DNA of 64,000 nt from Austropuccinia psidii. Its lineage: Eukaryota; Basidiomycota; Pucciniomycetes; Pucciniales; Sphaerophragmiaceae. Location of the stretch: assembly GCA_023105745.1 (NCBI GenBank), contig JALGQZ010000008.1, positions 24,627,866-24,691,865 on the forward strand. Direction: 5' to 3'. The position numbers and the translations under genes were made by a program. Each line of letters opens with the position of its first letter. Position 1 is the stretch's first letter. Positions 1 through 11,281 of the stretch are shown in pieces. The notes under the pieces are model-generated. The model saw nothing but the letters and a program-made list of their open reading frames with translations, did no database searches and was not told the origin of the DNA.

Positions 1-1118
1 ATTGGAATTCACCTTTTTTTAAAAGAAAACTTGACATAATATGGATCCAAAAAAAGGATACGGCCAGAAAGAAGAAACATCAGATTCATTATATCATCAA
101 AAACTCACATTTTGATCATTAGTGGATAGCACATAATGGGATCAAAGTACCAATTTTACAGCGGAGGTCCTCCAAAAATCAAAATTACACTTCAAAACTG
201 TTAATTTACATAAATAACACAATTTTACATACAAATTGAATTATTACTATTATATTGAACTTCAATATAGCTCAACTAATATAACTCAATCCACCAAATA
301 CAGCAAAAAATCAAGATTAAATACCTAGAGAAATGGGAATAGCTTAATATCTACTTATATTGAGATTTAATAGCCTCAAGATTAGATTTCAAAAAACCAA
401 ATTGATTCAGGTTACACGGACTCAACCACCTTTCTCCACTAAAATTTAAGGCATACAGATCTTTAAACAAAGCTAAACAACCTTATCTCCAAATTGTAGT
501 GTGAGCCGCAAGTTATTCTCAGCTAGAAGGTGTACCAATTACACAGCTTCAATATAAGTAATAAATAGAGAACAAAGGATATAGATGTAATGAAATTGAA
601 AATAATACTAAAAAAGTCTCATTATCTGCACAACATTGAGCTTAAGAAAAACTTAGATAAAACTACTATGAATCTTAGGAATTAAGAGCTACATCACCTG
701 AATAAGTAGCACATTTAAAGGTCACAGATCTCAATGGTATTAATAATTTGAAAGAAAAAGAGCCCTTTATTCCCCATTATTAACTTCAGGAGAAAATTAA
801 AAGGTTTTCTGAATTTTTTCTCCTTTTATTATTCGAGGGTCTGAACTTCCTCTCAGAGGAAATATTTGAACTTTGAAAACTTTTAAAATGAGAATTAGGA
901 CGTAGTGTTATTCCTTATTTTACTCCTGAGATTATAATTCCAATATATTGAGGAGGAAATCCAAATATTTAAGATATAAACTTTATTATGTGTAAAATCA
1001 ATATCAGAAATCAGGAGTTTTCTGGCCTTTTGAAGATTATCTCATACATATCAAGGAATAAATCTTGTTAGAAATTATTCAAGAAATTTTCTATTGTAAT
1101 AACTTCTGTTACAGCCTC
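1..1118. other. AT-rich intergenic DNA, nothing recognised
   Basis: No open frame of note, no RNA gene and no recognisable repeat in about 1.1 kb of strongly AT-rich sequence. It ends immediately before the terminal TGTGGTATTCC motif of a family-B LTR. Confidence 0.6.
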
Positions 1119-2872
1119 TGTGGTATTCCATACAATTAATTTGGCCTTTCTAAAGCTCACAAGCACTCAAAAGAGCTCAAATATTTCACAAAATAATGAA
1201 TGCATGCTCAAAACTACCACAAAAGCTATTTTAAAATAAAAATAAACTTCAAAAAATAAAAACATATTACACACACAAGCTATTATGGATTATAGCTAGT
1301 GAACTAGCTACAAGAAGGATATGTAGCACTAACAGTTTAATATAAAAATAAATTAAACATAAATTACCCATCTTAGGAAATTACACACCCTAAAACACCT
1401 TGTATACAACTCAAAAGTCAAATAGTAAGCTAAAATACACAAATATACATAAAAATCACTTTATTAAAAAAAATTCAGCAGTAATTAATTTTCAAAGAAT
1501 CTTTCAACATAAAAATTCACAACTCCTTTGAAAGTACATCAACAATTACATGACATGAAAAGAAAATTTTGTACAGCTCAGCCTCCTTGTATAAAGTTGA
1601 AGGACATAGTACAGACACTCAAACAATACAAAAGCCTAAATATCATATCATAACTCTTTAATTCAAAAAAGAAACATTGGAATTAAGCTAATAGAAAGCC
1701 CAAAAGATACTTCGAGAAGTCAGCTTTGCCAGCCACCTGAAAAATAAAGAAAAATCCTTTTATTCAATGAGAAAATATGTCATAATCTCAGCAGTAAGCT
1801 GAAATATAACATAATTTTCCTTTTATTAAATGGAAAATCACCTTGAAGAAATTAAACAGCCAGCCAGTAGATTCAAAAATTGCAAAGGATGTACTAAATA
1901 ACTTCTATTGAAGGAAAAATAAACATTCAACCAAACAAAAATTACCTCATCCCCCTCTCATAAGGGGGAGAGCCACTGGAAATAGACTATTAACTTGATA
2001 GGCTCAAGGAGAAATAGATTAGAAAGAAGAGTGATCCTATTCAAGGCACAAGGGTTCCCAAAAAGTCTAAATAGAGGGCCTCTCTCACCCAAAGCTTTAG
2101 ATTTGTACACCATGAATGAATACAAAGTGTACAATCACAGGAATAATTAATACCTTGAAAAGGAGCTAAGATAAGTGGAAGTATTAAACTTCAAATATTA
2201 CCCAGTAGCTAATCTCAGTGGAATCATAGTATTGAAAACTTACACAGTAGCAAATCTCAGTGGTATTACTTATTAAAAATGGAATTTCTCTATCTTTATT
2301 TATATTATGAGCTTTATTACCATCATCCAATACCTCAATATTATATTTCTACCATTCATATCCAAAATTACTTACAAACATTATTTCTTAACACAACCAA
2401 TAGCTATTTATAATACAAAAGCCCCTAAAAAGCTACCCCCTTCACCAGCATAAAAAATAAAATTCAAAGAGAAGCCACCAGGAAATTCAACAACTGTCAA
2501 AATTAAAGATTTCAAGATTATCCACAAGGTAAAAGAAATCACAAATAATTTACCACAAGCCATCATTGAACAGAGAAGTATTTCTCTAAGTATTCCATTT
2601 ACTGTATAGCAAACTTATTTATTTTATTTTCTTATTTATTGAGGAAATTTGATTAAAAACTCCCAAACTAATTATCTTATTTTTGGAGAAACTTGGAAAT
2701 ATTTTTTTGAATTTTGACCTCATAGGAAGAATTCATTCAGTATCCATAGGAGGGAAATGAAATTCACCTTGTTAACTTTGGTTACAGGAATTAATAGAAA
2801 TTGAAAAATAGTTACATGTGAATTCCCCCTCCAGGCACTTCCTCATTTAAATCCCACACAAGAGTAGTCACA
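1119..2872 (+). repeat. Degenerate 5' LTR, family-B retrotransposon
   Basis: The LTR starts with TGTGGTATTCCATAC, as does the better preserved LTR at 53544, and ends in CACA just before a PBS-like TGTGTCCCAATAG. At 1,754 bp it is shorter than the 1,945-bp copy, so it carries deletions. The promoter block is recognisable near 2066-2100, but the TATAAATA of the intact copy reads TCTAAATA here, so the core promoter is probably dead. An imperfect duplication of a CAGTAG..ATCTCAGTGG segment lies around 2205-2265. The downstream gag relic belongs to the same insertion. Homology was read by eye against 53544-55488. Confidence 0.8.
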
Positions 2873-3229
2873 AATTCTGTGTCCCAATAGTTCCATCAAA
2901 TTAAAACTTTGATAATAAGTCAATAAAAACTCAACATAAATAAATTTAGCTCAAATAACAATTAAATTGAATTAAGACTTAAGTAAATTTTATAATCAAA
3001 ACTGGAATAAAATGGTAAAAAGAAATAAAATCCATGATATATATAATATCAATCATTAGCTCAATACAATTATTATTCTTATCCGCCAAAAAAGAAAAAT
3101 AGAAACAGGAAACGAATCAAGATATTCTAATTATAAAGTACCCACACACAGGACCAAAAAGTGATGATTTAAGGTTATTAAAAATTAATTTCTCTAAAAA
3201 ATTGAATGAAAGAAAAAACAAACAGAAAT

Positions 3230-4720
3230 TTAGGAATTATAAAAACCAATTAATCAGCCAAAAATGGATAACCCTTCAGGAAGAAGTTCTTAATGAAGAT
3301 TATTTTTGAGGCCAAGAGAATATTTTGTAAAGAAAAATACTTCAAAATAAGATTTTTTAAATGAAAGGAGAATCATTTCCACTACTAAAGAAATAAGGGA
3401 ATAATAAATCCTCACATTATACTGCACAAGAAAGTACCATACACAAAAATACCACCCTTCCAAGATTTTTCAGTTCACAAGGATAAAATATAAATTATCC
3501 AAGAACCATGGCCACAACAATTCCATTCACAGAAGACAAAGCAAAATAACTTACCAAGAATGGGCCATTATTTTAGGCCAAAGTACAACTCCTCTACACC
3601 AAGAGCTCCTAATAAATAACACCCCAATAGTTGGAATCAAGGCCAAGGATTATAGCTTGTAATTTTATGGGAAGGAGGTTGAAATTTTAATCAATTAAGA
3701 TAAGAAAATAGAAGATATTCAAGGAGAAAGTGAAAGATATATTTCAAGAAAAATGGAATTTTACACAAATGATAAAGACATTAGCTAACCCATAAAAGGA
3801 ATTCCAGGATATGAAAAATCTGACTTTTATCAATTGAAAATGGATATGAAAGGTAGATGAGAAAAGTATCACCTGAAAGAAGACACATATTATCAGAAAT
3901 AATTTGATTATTAAAAAGGACTGAAAAATGTGGAATTAGAAACATTACAGAATACTGAAAACTAATTGAGTAATATGAAGAAATTATAAACTACCTCAAA
4001 AGATACAAATAAATAAAACAAGATATAAAATATAGTCAAGAAAGATTTTATAGCCTTTACAAAAATTCTCAAGAAGAAATCTAAAAGGAAATTCTTAAAG
4101 ATAGAGCCATGAATCAAGAATTGGATTGAGGTTATATTATTCAAAGATTAGAAATGCTTAGGAGCTATACTTATAAGGAAATTGCAGTAAAAGTACCCAT
4201 TAAAGAACAAACTCATCTATACAAAGCCTCAAGAAAAAAAACATGATTTGAGATTAAAATATTAGATGAAAGAAATCCCAAAAAGATCAACAACCCCCAC
4301 CAATCAGAATCTCAAATTAAGAATTAAGGAAAAGAATCAGTAAAGGAAGCTTTAAATAAAATCAAAAAAAATTTCAGAAGCAGTAAATACACAAAGAAAG
4401 TATAGGAAAAATAGTAAATAAAAAATATCATAGTCCAAGAAACCTTTAAGGTGTGGATATGAAACTTTTATTAAAAAATGAAGTATGTTTACTGTAATAA
4501 AAGTTTTCATAAGATAATATTATGTAAAAATTAGTTCTTTTGAGAAGTGGAAGAAAAAACCTGCCAAAATTATTGTTCTTAACTCTTTAAGTATAAAAAA
4601 ATGGTATTATAAAGATTTATTGGTTTAAAACAATACTCTACAAGAAATATTTATGGCTAAAAAGAAATTTCTTAGAGAGAAATTTCAATTTATATTAATT
4701 GAGAAAAGAGCTTCAAGAAA
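3230..4720 (+). pseudogene. Decayed family-B gag
   Basis: The segment aligns by eye, block by block, with the open gag at 55769-57757. Matching blocks include the region after the AAAATGGATAAMCC start (about 3262), the stretch equivalent to residues about 100-130 (near 3455), the core around 3640-4160 and the zinc-knuckle region (about 4480-4530). Many in-frame stops are present, and several replace Trp codons (TGG to TAA or TGA). The relic still has a Cys codon at the fourth knuckle position, which the open copy has lost. The match fades after about 4700 and no protease or polymerase follows. Confidence 0.8.
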
Positions 4721-4889
4721 CTAGCATGAGAAAAGAATCTAGAAAATTGATATTAAAGAGGCATTCCCAAAAGTTACCAGAGGAAATTTGGAAGCAAAGT
4801 GACAAATTTTACAGTGATAAAATATGCTTTAATTCACTGTTGGGGTGGTTGAAACGTAAAATGATTATAAATAGTTACAAAAAATGATC

Positions 4890-6099
4890 ATAATAGTTCT
4901 TTCATTTGGTTACAAGGTTTATAATAATCCAAAAATGATGGTTGAAATCTTTCATTGATTGGTTTGACAATTATAAGATAGTTATAAAAGGAAAAGATTC
5001 TAACATTTAGAGAAAGTTTGGGAAAAGAAGACATTCTTTTATAGAAACAAATTTCTTCCTCCAAAAGTAAAATCTACTCTAAAAATCTGTGAGAAAAAAT
5101 TTGACAATAGAAAAACCAATTATGGCATCATTGAAACTTGGTTTGTACCAAAAGGGCTTGTTTTAGTCATTTTATTCCTGTAAACCATCCAGTAATATGG
5201 TAATAGTTAGTTGAAATCCTGAAAAACACATCATAATGTGTTTGATAGACTTTAGAAACAGTTAAAACTGTTTTCATGAAGTTTTATTTAACTTCAGGAT
5301 TGTTTTACCCTCTTGGAAACAGTTAAAATTTTCCTGATTGGTATCAAAACATGGTCATAAATTGGGTAACAGACCCTGAAATTCAATTCCAGGCCAAATT
5401 TAATAAAACTTTGTGTCAATTTAAACATCTCCTGCCTGTCAGAAAGGAATCTGGGGGAGCTTGGAACCCTGGGAGCCAAGATTCCTTTTCCCCCAAAATT
5501 TAATCTTTCCAATTTATTTTTTTCTTTCATTCCTCATCATGTATTATACTTAAGTTCTTACATGTTTAATCCAATTGAAAAATTATATCAAACAGCTTTA
5601 ATTACCAATTCCTTATATTTCAACTTGAGTTCACTCATGTAATACATGTGAAAATTTTGACATTCCAATTAAAAATACTTCAATTTGTAATAGCTTCTAG
5701 CTTACACACCACAACCAAATCTTAACACAAAAGTTGATGGTTAACACCACATGTGTTGTGAATTAAACTAAAGATTTGAGAATTTTAAGATATTCATACA
5801 AAAAAAACTTGAAACTTAATTGATGCTTATTTTGTGGGGAGTTATATTTCCACGCCTCAACCTAAAATTTATGCCTACAACTACACATGAAATTTGAATT
5901 CAGATAAACCTTCATGCCTTTCATGGATTTAGTATGCTAAATCCACTCATCCAAGTGATTACTAAATCCACACCAAATAAGATGTTTATCTCAGAAATTT
6001 GAAAACAAACTCTATAATGAAAAAAGTTTTTTGTATACAAGTGATCTGTCTACATTTGCAGAATAATTTTATGGATGATGAATATAAACTTCTCCAATT
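4890..6099. other. AT-rich spacer between gag relic and MULE relic
   Basis: No convincing gene. A 78-codon minus frame at 5294-5530 has no family resemblance I can name. A cluster of three short hairpins at 5224-5296 is listed separately. The right-hand part probably includes the 3' flank of the MULE element, but I could not identify a terminal inverted repeat. Confidence 0.5.
5224..5296. repeat. Three consecutive perfect hairpins
   Basis: Three short inverted repeats lie within 73 bp. Arms AAACACAT/ATGTGTTT have a 4-nt loop (5224-5243). Arms AAACAGTT/AACTGTTT have a 2-nt centre (5256-5273). Arms TGAAGTT/AACTTCA have a 6-nt loop (5277-5296). No gene explains them. They could be a terminator-like or element-end structure. 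Confidence 0.5.
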
Positions 6100-6489
6100 T
6101 TAGGCATATTGATGTGAATGTGCCCCGGGCCACTGTTTTAGCAATTTAGGAAGAGGTAATTTGCCTATCTCATGTTCATTGAAAATAATGAATATCCAAT
6201 GATTACCATTTATGTGACCTAGGGAGATTGGATGAATAATTGAAACTCCACATGGACTGCATAGGGTTGGAAGGAATGTCCATGGTGGGTAGCTATGCCA
6301 ATCTGGATGGAAAAATACCAATGGATGCTTATTTGTATTTTCCAATATTGGGACATGATCCCATTTACTTAACCAGTTGTAAATTCTGGTAATAGCTGTA
6401 GCCTTCAGATTATCTCTTATCTTATCCATTCCCACTGCTCCTCCCAATATTTTGTTGTAAGAATTACAATTCATATCAAATATTGTCAC
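6100..6489 (-). pseudogene. MULE part: OTU-like cysteine protease domain
   Basis: An open frame of 129 codons. It has a D-x-N-C motif near residues 5-8 (the OTU-type catalytic Cys context), a following KIRDNLKA helix and, near residue 98, an NGNHWIFIIF motif matching the catalytic His strand. The tail PLPKLLKQWP resembles the C-terminal end of OTU domains fused to fungal MULE transposases. It lies about 190 bp downstream of the linker part on the same strand. The OTU assignment rests on motif recognition only. Confidence 0.7.
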
Positions 6490-6676
6490 ACTTCTCTCCA
6501 GCTCTTTCCCTTTTGTGGGCTTGAAAGTGACAATCCCTTTGCCACTTCATGAAATCCACAATTCCAATCTTGAGGAGGATTAGAAATTTTCTCAATGAAG
6601 TTTTGTATGAAAGGTGGCTGTATCTGATCAACATAGAGAGTGTAATAAAAAGAGATTATTTTTCAGTGATTCATTT

Positions 6677-7438
6677 TCATACCAAAATTGACCCACTCAC
6701 TGGTTCTTCCAAAAAATTTGATTTATTTTGGGGTCTCAATTTTATTTCAAAGTTTCCTATATCATTTAATAATTTTCTTTTTCTTTTTGTGGTAGTTTCA
6801 TCATCTTGGATTGTCTCTTTTTTCATCAAATAGAATTTTACCCCCTCATAAATTGAGCTTTGGGACCAATAGTAGCTCTGTGCATCTTTTTCAGAAATCT
6901 TTTTGTGACAATTAAGGGTGTCCTGCTGGATTTCAAGCTTGGATGAAAGCCTTTTGGTAGAATTTACCCTTTTCCTTTTTAGTGATGGCCTACCACATGA
7001 AATTAAAGCCTTTTTGGGGTGACAAAGCTTAATGGTTGGGTATTTAAAGCTAAATAGCTCCTGAATTTTCTTGATAATTTTTTTGTAATGGTATTTTGAG
7101 TCTATCAGCTTCCTTTTGAATCTTTTCCATTTTTTTTTCAAGTTCCATTGTGAATTAGAATCAATTTCCTGTTAAACATGATTTTAGCATGACTACAATC
7201 ACGCATATCAGAAATAAGATGGCACCTACTTCAAGAGGATTATAAAGTAGATTCCATTGTGGATGAAAATCTTCACTTAAAATGTATCCCTTAGTATTAA
7301 TAAGTTTCTCGATTCCATGTGAGCAAGCAATTGCCATGCCATTCATTAGTGTTTTGGAGCATTGCTGAAGATTTGGTTGGTGTTTGAGCTTTTGAAATTG
7401 TGCTTCGATAATTTTTATTGCTTTCATTCATATAGTAC
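6677..7438 (-). pseudogene. MULE part: SWIM zinc finger and basic linker
   Basis: The frame at 7161-7427 holds QQC..MNGMAIACSHGIEK followed by DFHPQWNL. This is the C-x(n)-C-x-H pattern and DxHxxW tail of the SWIM finger that follows the DDE core in MULE transposases. The next frame (6677-7141) is Lys/Arg-rich and contains an SCGRPSLKRKR..NSTKR motif, the GRP/ST.R signature usually located between SWIM and the C-terminus. The upstream edge is the solo-LTR insertion at 7439. Confidence 0.75.
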
Positions 7439-9379
7439 TGTGGAGCTCCTTTTAGTGTGGGATTGGATAAGGCAGTCCTTGAGGGGGAAATCACAGGTAA
7501 ACAGTTTTGAATTGCTGAAATAATCCTGTAACCAAGGGTGCTAATGGTGTTTTAGCTCCCCCTCTGAATATACTAAACAATCTCCCTACAGAGCTCACAA
7601 ATCAATATTTAAGATTGTGGCTTTACAACTAGAGAAGACTTTTCAGCAGTCTCTATCAGACCTATTCAATAATCAGGTAAGTAACTTATAAGTTAAAGAA
7701 AATATAAAATATAGTTTTCAAATAATAATATAAGATGATTTTAAGGGTAAAACCTTAATAGTATAAGAGGTTGATTTAATATAATAGTAATGATATATAT
7801 TTTAAGGGTTAAGTTCAATTTGATGTTATATATGTTATAATACTTAATGGTTTGAGAGGGTAATTGTTAATATAATATAATGATAAGACCTTTAATAATT
7901 TATTGGTAAGATATTTTTCAATATAGAGAGGATGTTTGTTAAATATATACAAGATATAATATAATATAAGGGTAGGTTTTTTTTATATATAATAATATAT
8001 AGTTGTAAGGTTGGTTTTTTTTAATATGAAGATATAATAAGACTATTTTTCCTTTATAATGTAAAGGTTATGGGGATAAAATCAATATTTTGAGTATTAT
8101 TGATAGTATTATAGTTATAAGACTAATAATTTAAACATAGGGTGGATTAATAATATTAAGTAGACCTTCTGTTAACTACCATTAATTAGAAATCACTATG
8201 AATTAAACCTATATATATATAATAATTTAATAAAATAACTAGATTATCCTACTAGTAAGGGATTAATGAATTATTCTCCTTTTTGGTATATAATTCCTTT
8301 TTAATAATAATACTAGGTTGACCTACTAGTGAGGGATGAATAGTTATTCTCCTTCTTGGTATATAACTAATTGGATTCATGGGGAAAAGAGGAAGAAATG
8401 AGGGAGAGAGGACCTTTATTTATATTCTTTGGGCTCTCCATAGAGGCACTCAAAAACAAGGGACTTAGAATTTTTCCACTTCTTTTAGCTGGGATAATTT
8501 CTTTATAGTGGTGAGATAGCATTTATTTGGTTTTTTGCACCAAATTTTTGTATGATTATGTAATCTGAGATGTTTTAGCTGGTGAGAAATTTTGAGATGG
8601 TGTCATTTGATCAAGATATTGCACCATATGTTTGGTATATTGTACCATTTCTGAAGCTTCTTTTATATTTTAATTAAACTTTAAAATTATTATGCACAGC
8701 CTTGAGGGAATTGAGCTGGTGAGTAATTTTGAGATGGTGCCATTTGATTAAGATATTGCACCATATGTTTGGTTTGTTGTTTGCACTTTAGGTTGAAAAT
8801 GCTGTGTATTGTGGGGATTCTGTTTGTCCTGTATGAGATTTAATTTTTCTTTATCTAACTTAATTCTGTTTTTAATTTCTATTTACTGGCTTATCAGGTG
8901 GCTGTGCTTGTATTTCCACAGATATGCTGTGTAATTTAAGGTTTTTTGATGGATTTTCCTTGCATAAATTGATTGATTTATTTTTCTTTCTGTCTTGTGA
9001 CTGTTGATTGATACAGTCTTAATTTATTCCTTGTTGAAGTGGCCTCAGTTTAAAAACTACATTGCTGAGTAATCCAAAGGTTGAGCAGAGCCTGGGTAAC
9101 TTGAGTGTTACACTACCCCTCTCACAGGTAAATTTAACATTCTTGCTAGGCTGTCTTTTTCTTTTTCCTTATTTTATTGTTATTCTTGTAATCAAATGGT
9201 CCATTCTTCCAGGATTTGATAATGGGATTATACATTTTGATGAATTTAAATCCATTTTATTGCTCAATTCCTCTATTATAGCTGATTAATTGTTGATTTT
9301 TCTTTGTTATTTCTTCAATTTATAGCCTTATGAATGAAATTTCACTTGAAACTGGGCCAATAAGGTATGGAATACCACA
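7439..9379 (-). repeat. Solo LTR of family B inside the MULE transposase
   Basis: The reverse complement starts TGTGGTATTCCATACC and ends CTCCACA, matching both ends of the LTR at 53544-55488. The lengths are nearly identical (1,941 versus 1,945 bp). The flanks are GTAC at 7435-7438 and GTAC at 9380-9383, a 4-bp target duplication. No internal retroviral sequence is attached, so this is a solo LTR left by LTR-LTR recombination. The middle (about 7660-8350) is very AT-rich. The insertion falls between the DDE and SWIM parts of the transposase. Confidence 0.92.
8417..8424 (-). promoter_or_regulatory. TATA box in family-B solo LTR
   Basis: TATAAATA on the minus strand, followed by a CT-rich CTCTCTCC block, as in the intact LTR at 54629. 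This is the presumed core promoter of the element. Confidence 0.55.
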
Positions 9380-10090
9380 GTACCAAATAGCTGCTTGAAA
9401 GGTGGGGAAACATAAGTCAATTTGCATCCTCTTTCTTTTCCTATATTATGGTAGATATTTTTCAATTGAATATCAATTGATGTTTTGAAATTTTGCAATA
9501 CTGTAGAAAGCTCTCAATTAGAATTATTAATGAATAATTTTATGTTTGAGTGTGCAGATTCAACACAGGAGCTGGCTTGGTTTCCTAGGTGAGGATGCTG
9601 GCTTGCCCAAGAAGTGACAAAGTTTTTCTTGAATGGGAGTAGGTTGTTTGAGATATATGCTCACGAACACAAGTAATATTTTGACTTCTCTTTGATTTTT
9701 TCAAGATTTTTATCATATTTCTCAGTTGAATTGAAGCTGACCAGTAGGCTCCACAATGTCTGATAATCCTTCCAATCATCCTCTTGAAAGTATTTGCAAC
9801 AATTTTGGATAAGGCTTTTTCTGATGTGCCATGTGAAATAATTATGGATTGAGCTAGGAAAGACCAATTCAATGGCAAGCTTCAGAGCTGGCTCACAATC
9901 TGTAATAATAAAATTGGGAATTATGGGTGGCTGAAATAACATTGTGAGTTCTTGAAGGGCCCATATGTATCCATCATCATTTTCCCATTACATGTAGCAA
10001 AAGGCTAATGAGAAGGTGTGACCAGTTACAGTTTGGCCAACCATGTGGAAAAGTGGAAAGTTGTACTTTCATTTATGGTAAGTGGCCTAA
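9380..10090 (-). pseudogene. MULE part: DDE catalytic core
   Basis: On the minus strand an ATYxK..KYNFPLFHMVG block (about 10030-10085) is followed by TVTGHTFSLAF, then by IITDCEPALKLAIELVFP with the second catalytic Asp. Next come a WHIRKSL motif and, near 9560, NQASSCVESAHS with the catalytic Glu. The codon before ATY, where the first catalytic Asp is expected, reads TAG. Further stops interrupt the frame near 9975, 9655 and 9512. The frame runs to the LTR boundary at 9380 and resumes at 7438. Confidence 0.8.
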
Positions 10091-10164
10091 ATCAATATCA
10101 CATGGTGGTTTATATTACCCAACCAAATGGAGGCTGGGTGTGAAAAGAGTAGGTTGGTAATCTT

Positions 10165-10770
10165 TCAATTTGTATTAATTTGATTACTATGAATCCAATT
10201 TCTCCCTTTCAGAATATGTAGTAGATATTCCAGTTGAGATTTATCATTTCTTTCCTTAACTGATAGATGTCTTTTGTAGCTATACAGAGTTCTGCTAGTG
10301 GTCCAGGTATTTCCTTGGGCATAAAGATGGCTTAAAATCTGATTAGGATAGACATTTTCCTTCATCAATCATTGAGGTTGCACAAGCTCTTTTTAATTAA
10401 GCCAACAATGAATGGGATCTACTGATGGGGTTGTAGAGGTGGACAATTATTCAGGATCTCTAGTGGGACTAAAACCAATAGCCAGATATGGTGAGGTAAA
10501 TTGTGTGAAGTTCCTCAAAAATGATATGACCTTACCAGTAAGAACACAGTAAATACATACAGTATATTTGATGAATTACTGGGAGAAGGAATAGAGAATC
10601 TGAGTCTAAACTTGCATCCACATTTTTTTGCTTTTGACTGCCTTGGGTTAGGTCCTTTAAGGCTTATATACTCACCATATTGGTTGAATTTCAAGGAAAC
10701 ATTCTTCCCTTGGTGAGAATTTTTCTTTGTTAATACATAGCCATGACCTTTAGCCCACCTTTTGTGAAAA
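10165..10770 (-). pseudogene. MULE part: N-terminal Cys-rich and helical region
   Basis: The minus strand reads WAKGHGYVLTKKN, then a Lys-rich stretch leading to KKCGCKFRLRFS. This matches the N-terminal zinc-binding module (CxC..F.LR) found in MULE and FAR1-type proteins. The next part (10165-10368) holds YPNQILSHL and YSYKRHLS, the PxxILxxL / IYNxxRR region that precedes the DDE core. Stops separate the two blocks. A single extra base near 10760 shifts the frame relative to the upstream codons (NYVDTLIQFSQK). Confidence 0.75.
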
Positions 10771-11281
10771 CTGGATCAGGGTATCTACATAATTGAACCT
10801 TGCAAGTGGAGGCGGCTCTAATTTCACTATATAGCTATTCAAATAAGTAAGATTGTAGTGGATGAATGGAAATATATGTAAGCTTACACCCAGTGGAGTA
10901 GTCATATTTATCTGAGTCAGTAATGAGAGGGAATTGTTCATGAGGGACAGAAAAAGAAGGTGTGCAATAAGTAGTGGCCTGTATAGATGATTTCATTTCC
11001 TCAATATCACCTTTTAATTGAATTTTTCCAGATTCATGTAGATTCAGAGTTTCAATGGGTTTTAATGATTCCATTCCTGTGGTCAAGAATTGAGGTGGTG
11101 GAAGGTTGTGGGGCTTCCAGGTTTTCCTGGGAGTTAATATAGTATTTTGAGAAGGATATGAGCACTCTGTTTCATTATAATAAACTGAATGAGTATCAAA
11201 TTGGGAGTAATAATTACCCTTTTGAAATTCCCTAGATTGGAGGTGTAACAAATAATCATGAAAACATTGTTGAAAGTCCAA
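10750..11281 (-). pseudogene. MULE part: N-terminal extension
   Basis: Two overlapping minus frames (10835-11281 and 10750-10941) cover the N-terminus. The second ends in PPLARFNYVDTLIQFSQK, which runs into the WAKGHGY motif after a 1-nt shift. The first is 148 codons of low-hydrophobicity sequence with no domain I recognise. The true start is unclear. Its 5' end abuts the divergent plus-strand ORF that starts near 11231. Confidence 0.5.

Larger units (their letters stand above)
6100..11281 (-). pseudogene. Mutator-like (MULE) transposase with C-terminal OTU-like domain, broken
   Basis: Read on the minus strand from 11281 to 6100, the fragments give the full order expected of a MULE transposase: a FAR1-like Cys-rich N-terminal region, the PxxIL..L helical region, the DDE core, a SWIM zinc finger, a basic GRP/STxR..S linker and an OTU-like cysteine-protease tail. 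MULE transposases cut and paste DNA transposons in the nucleus. This copy is dead: it has one frameshift near 10760, stop codons inside the DDE core, and a 1,941-bp solo LTR at 7439-9379 between the DDE and SWIM parts. With the LTR and one copy of its GTAC duplication ignored, the reading frame continues from one side to the other apart from a stop. Terminal inverted repeats were not found. Confidence 0.85.

Noticed and set aside
3230..4720. RIP-type hypermutation of the decayed gag
   Set aside because: Several Trp codons became stops by G-to-A, but transversions and indels are also frequent and C-to-T is not clearly dominant. Ordinary decay is enough without a dinucleotide count.
4699..4887. 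62-codon plus frame after the gag relic
   Set aside because: Short, Lys/Arg-rich from A-rich DNA; no resemblance to the protease that should follow gag.
6549..6833. 94-codon plus-strand frame
   Set aside because: Antisense to the MULE basic linker; no independent motif.
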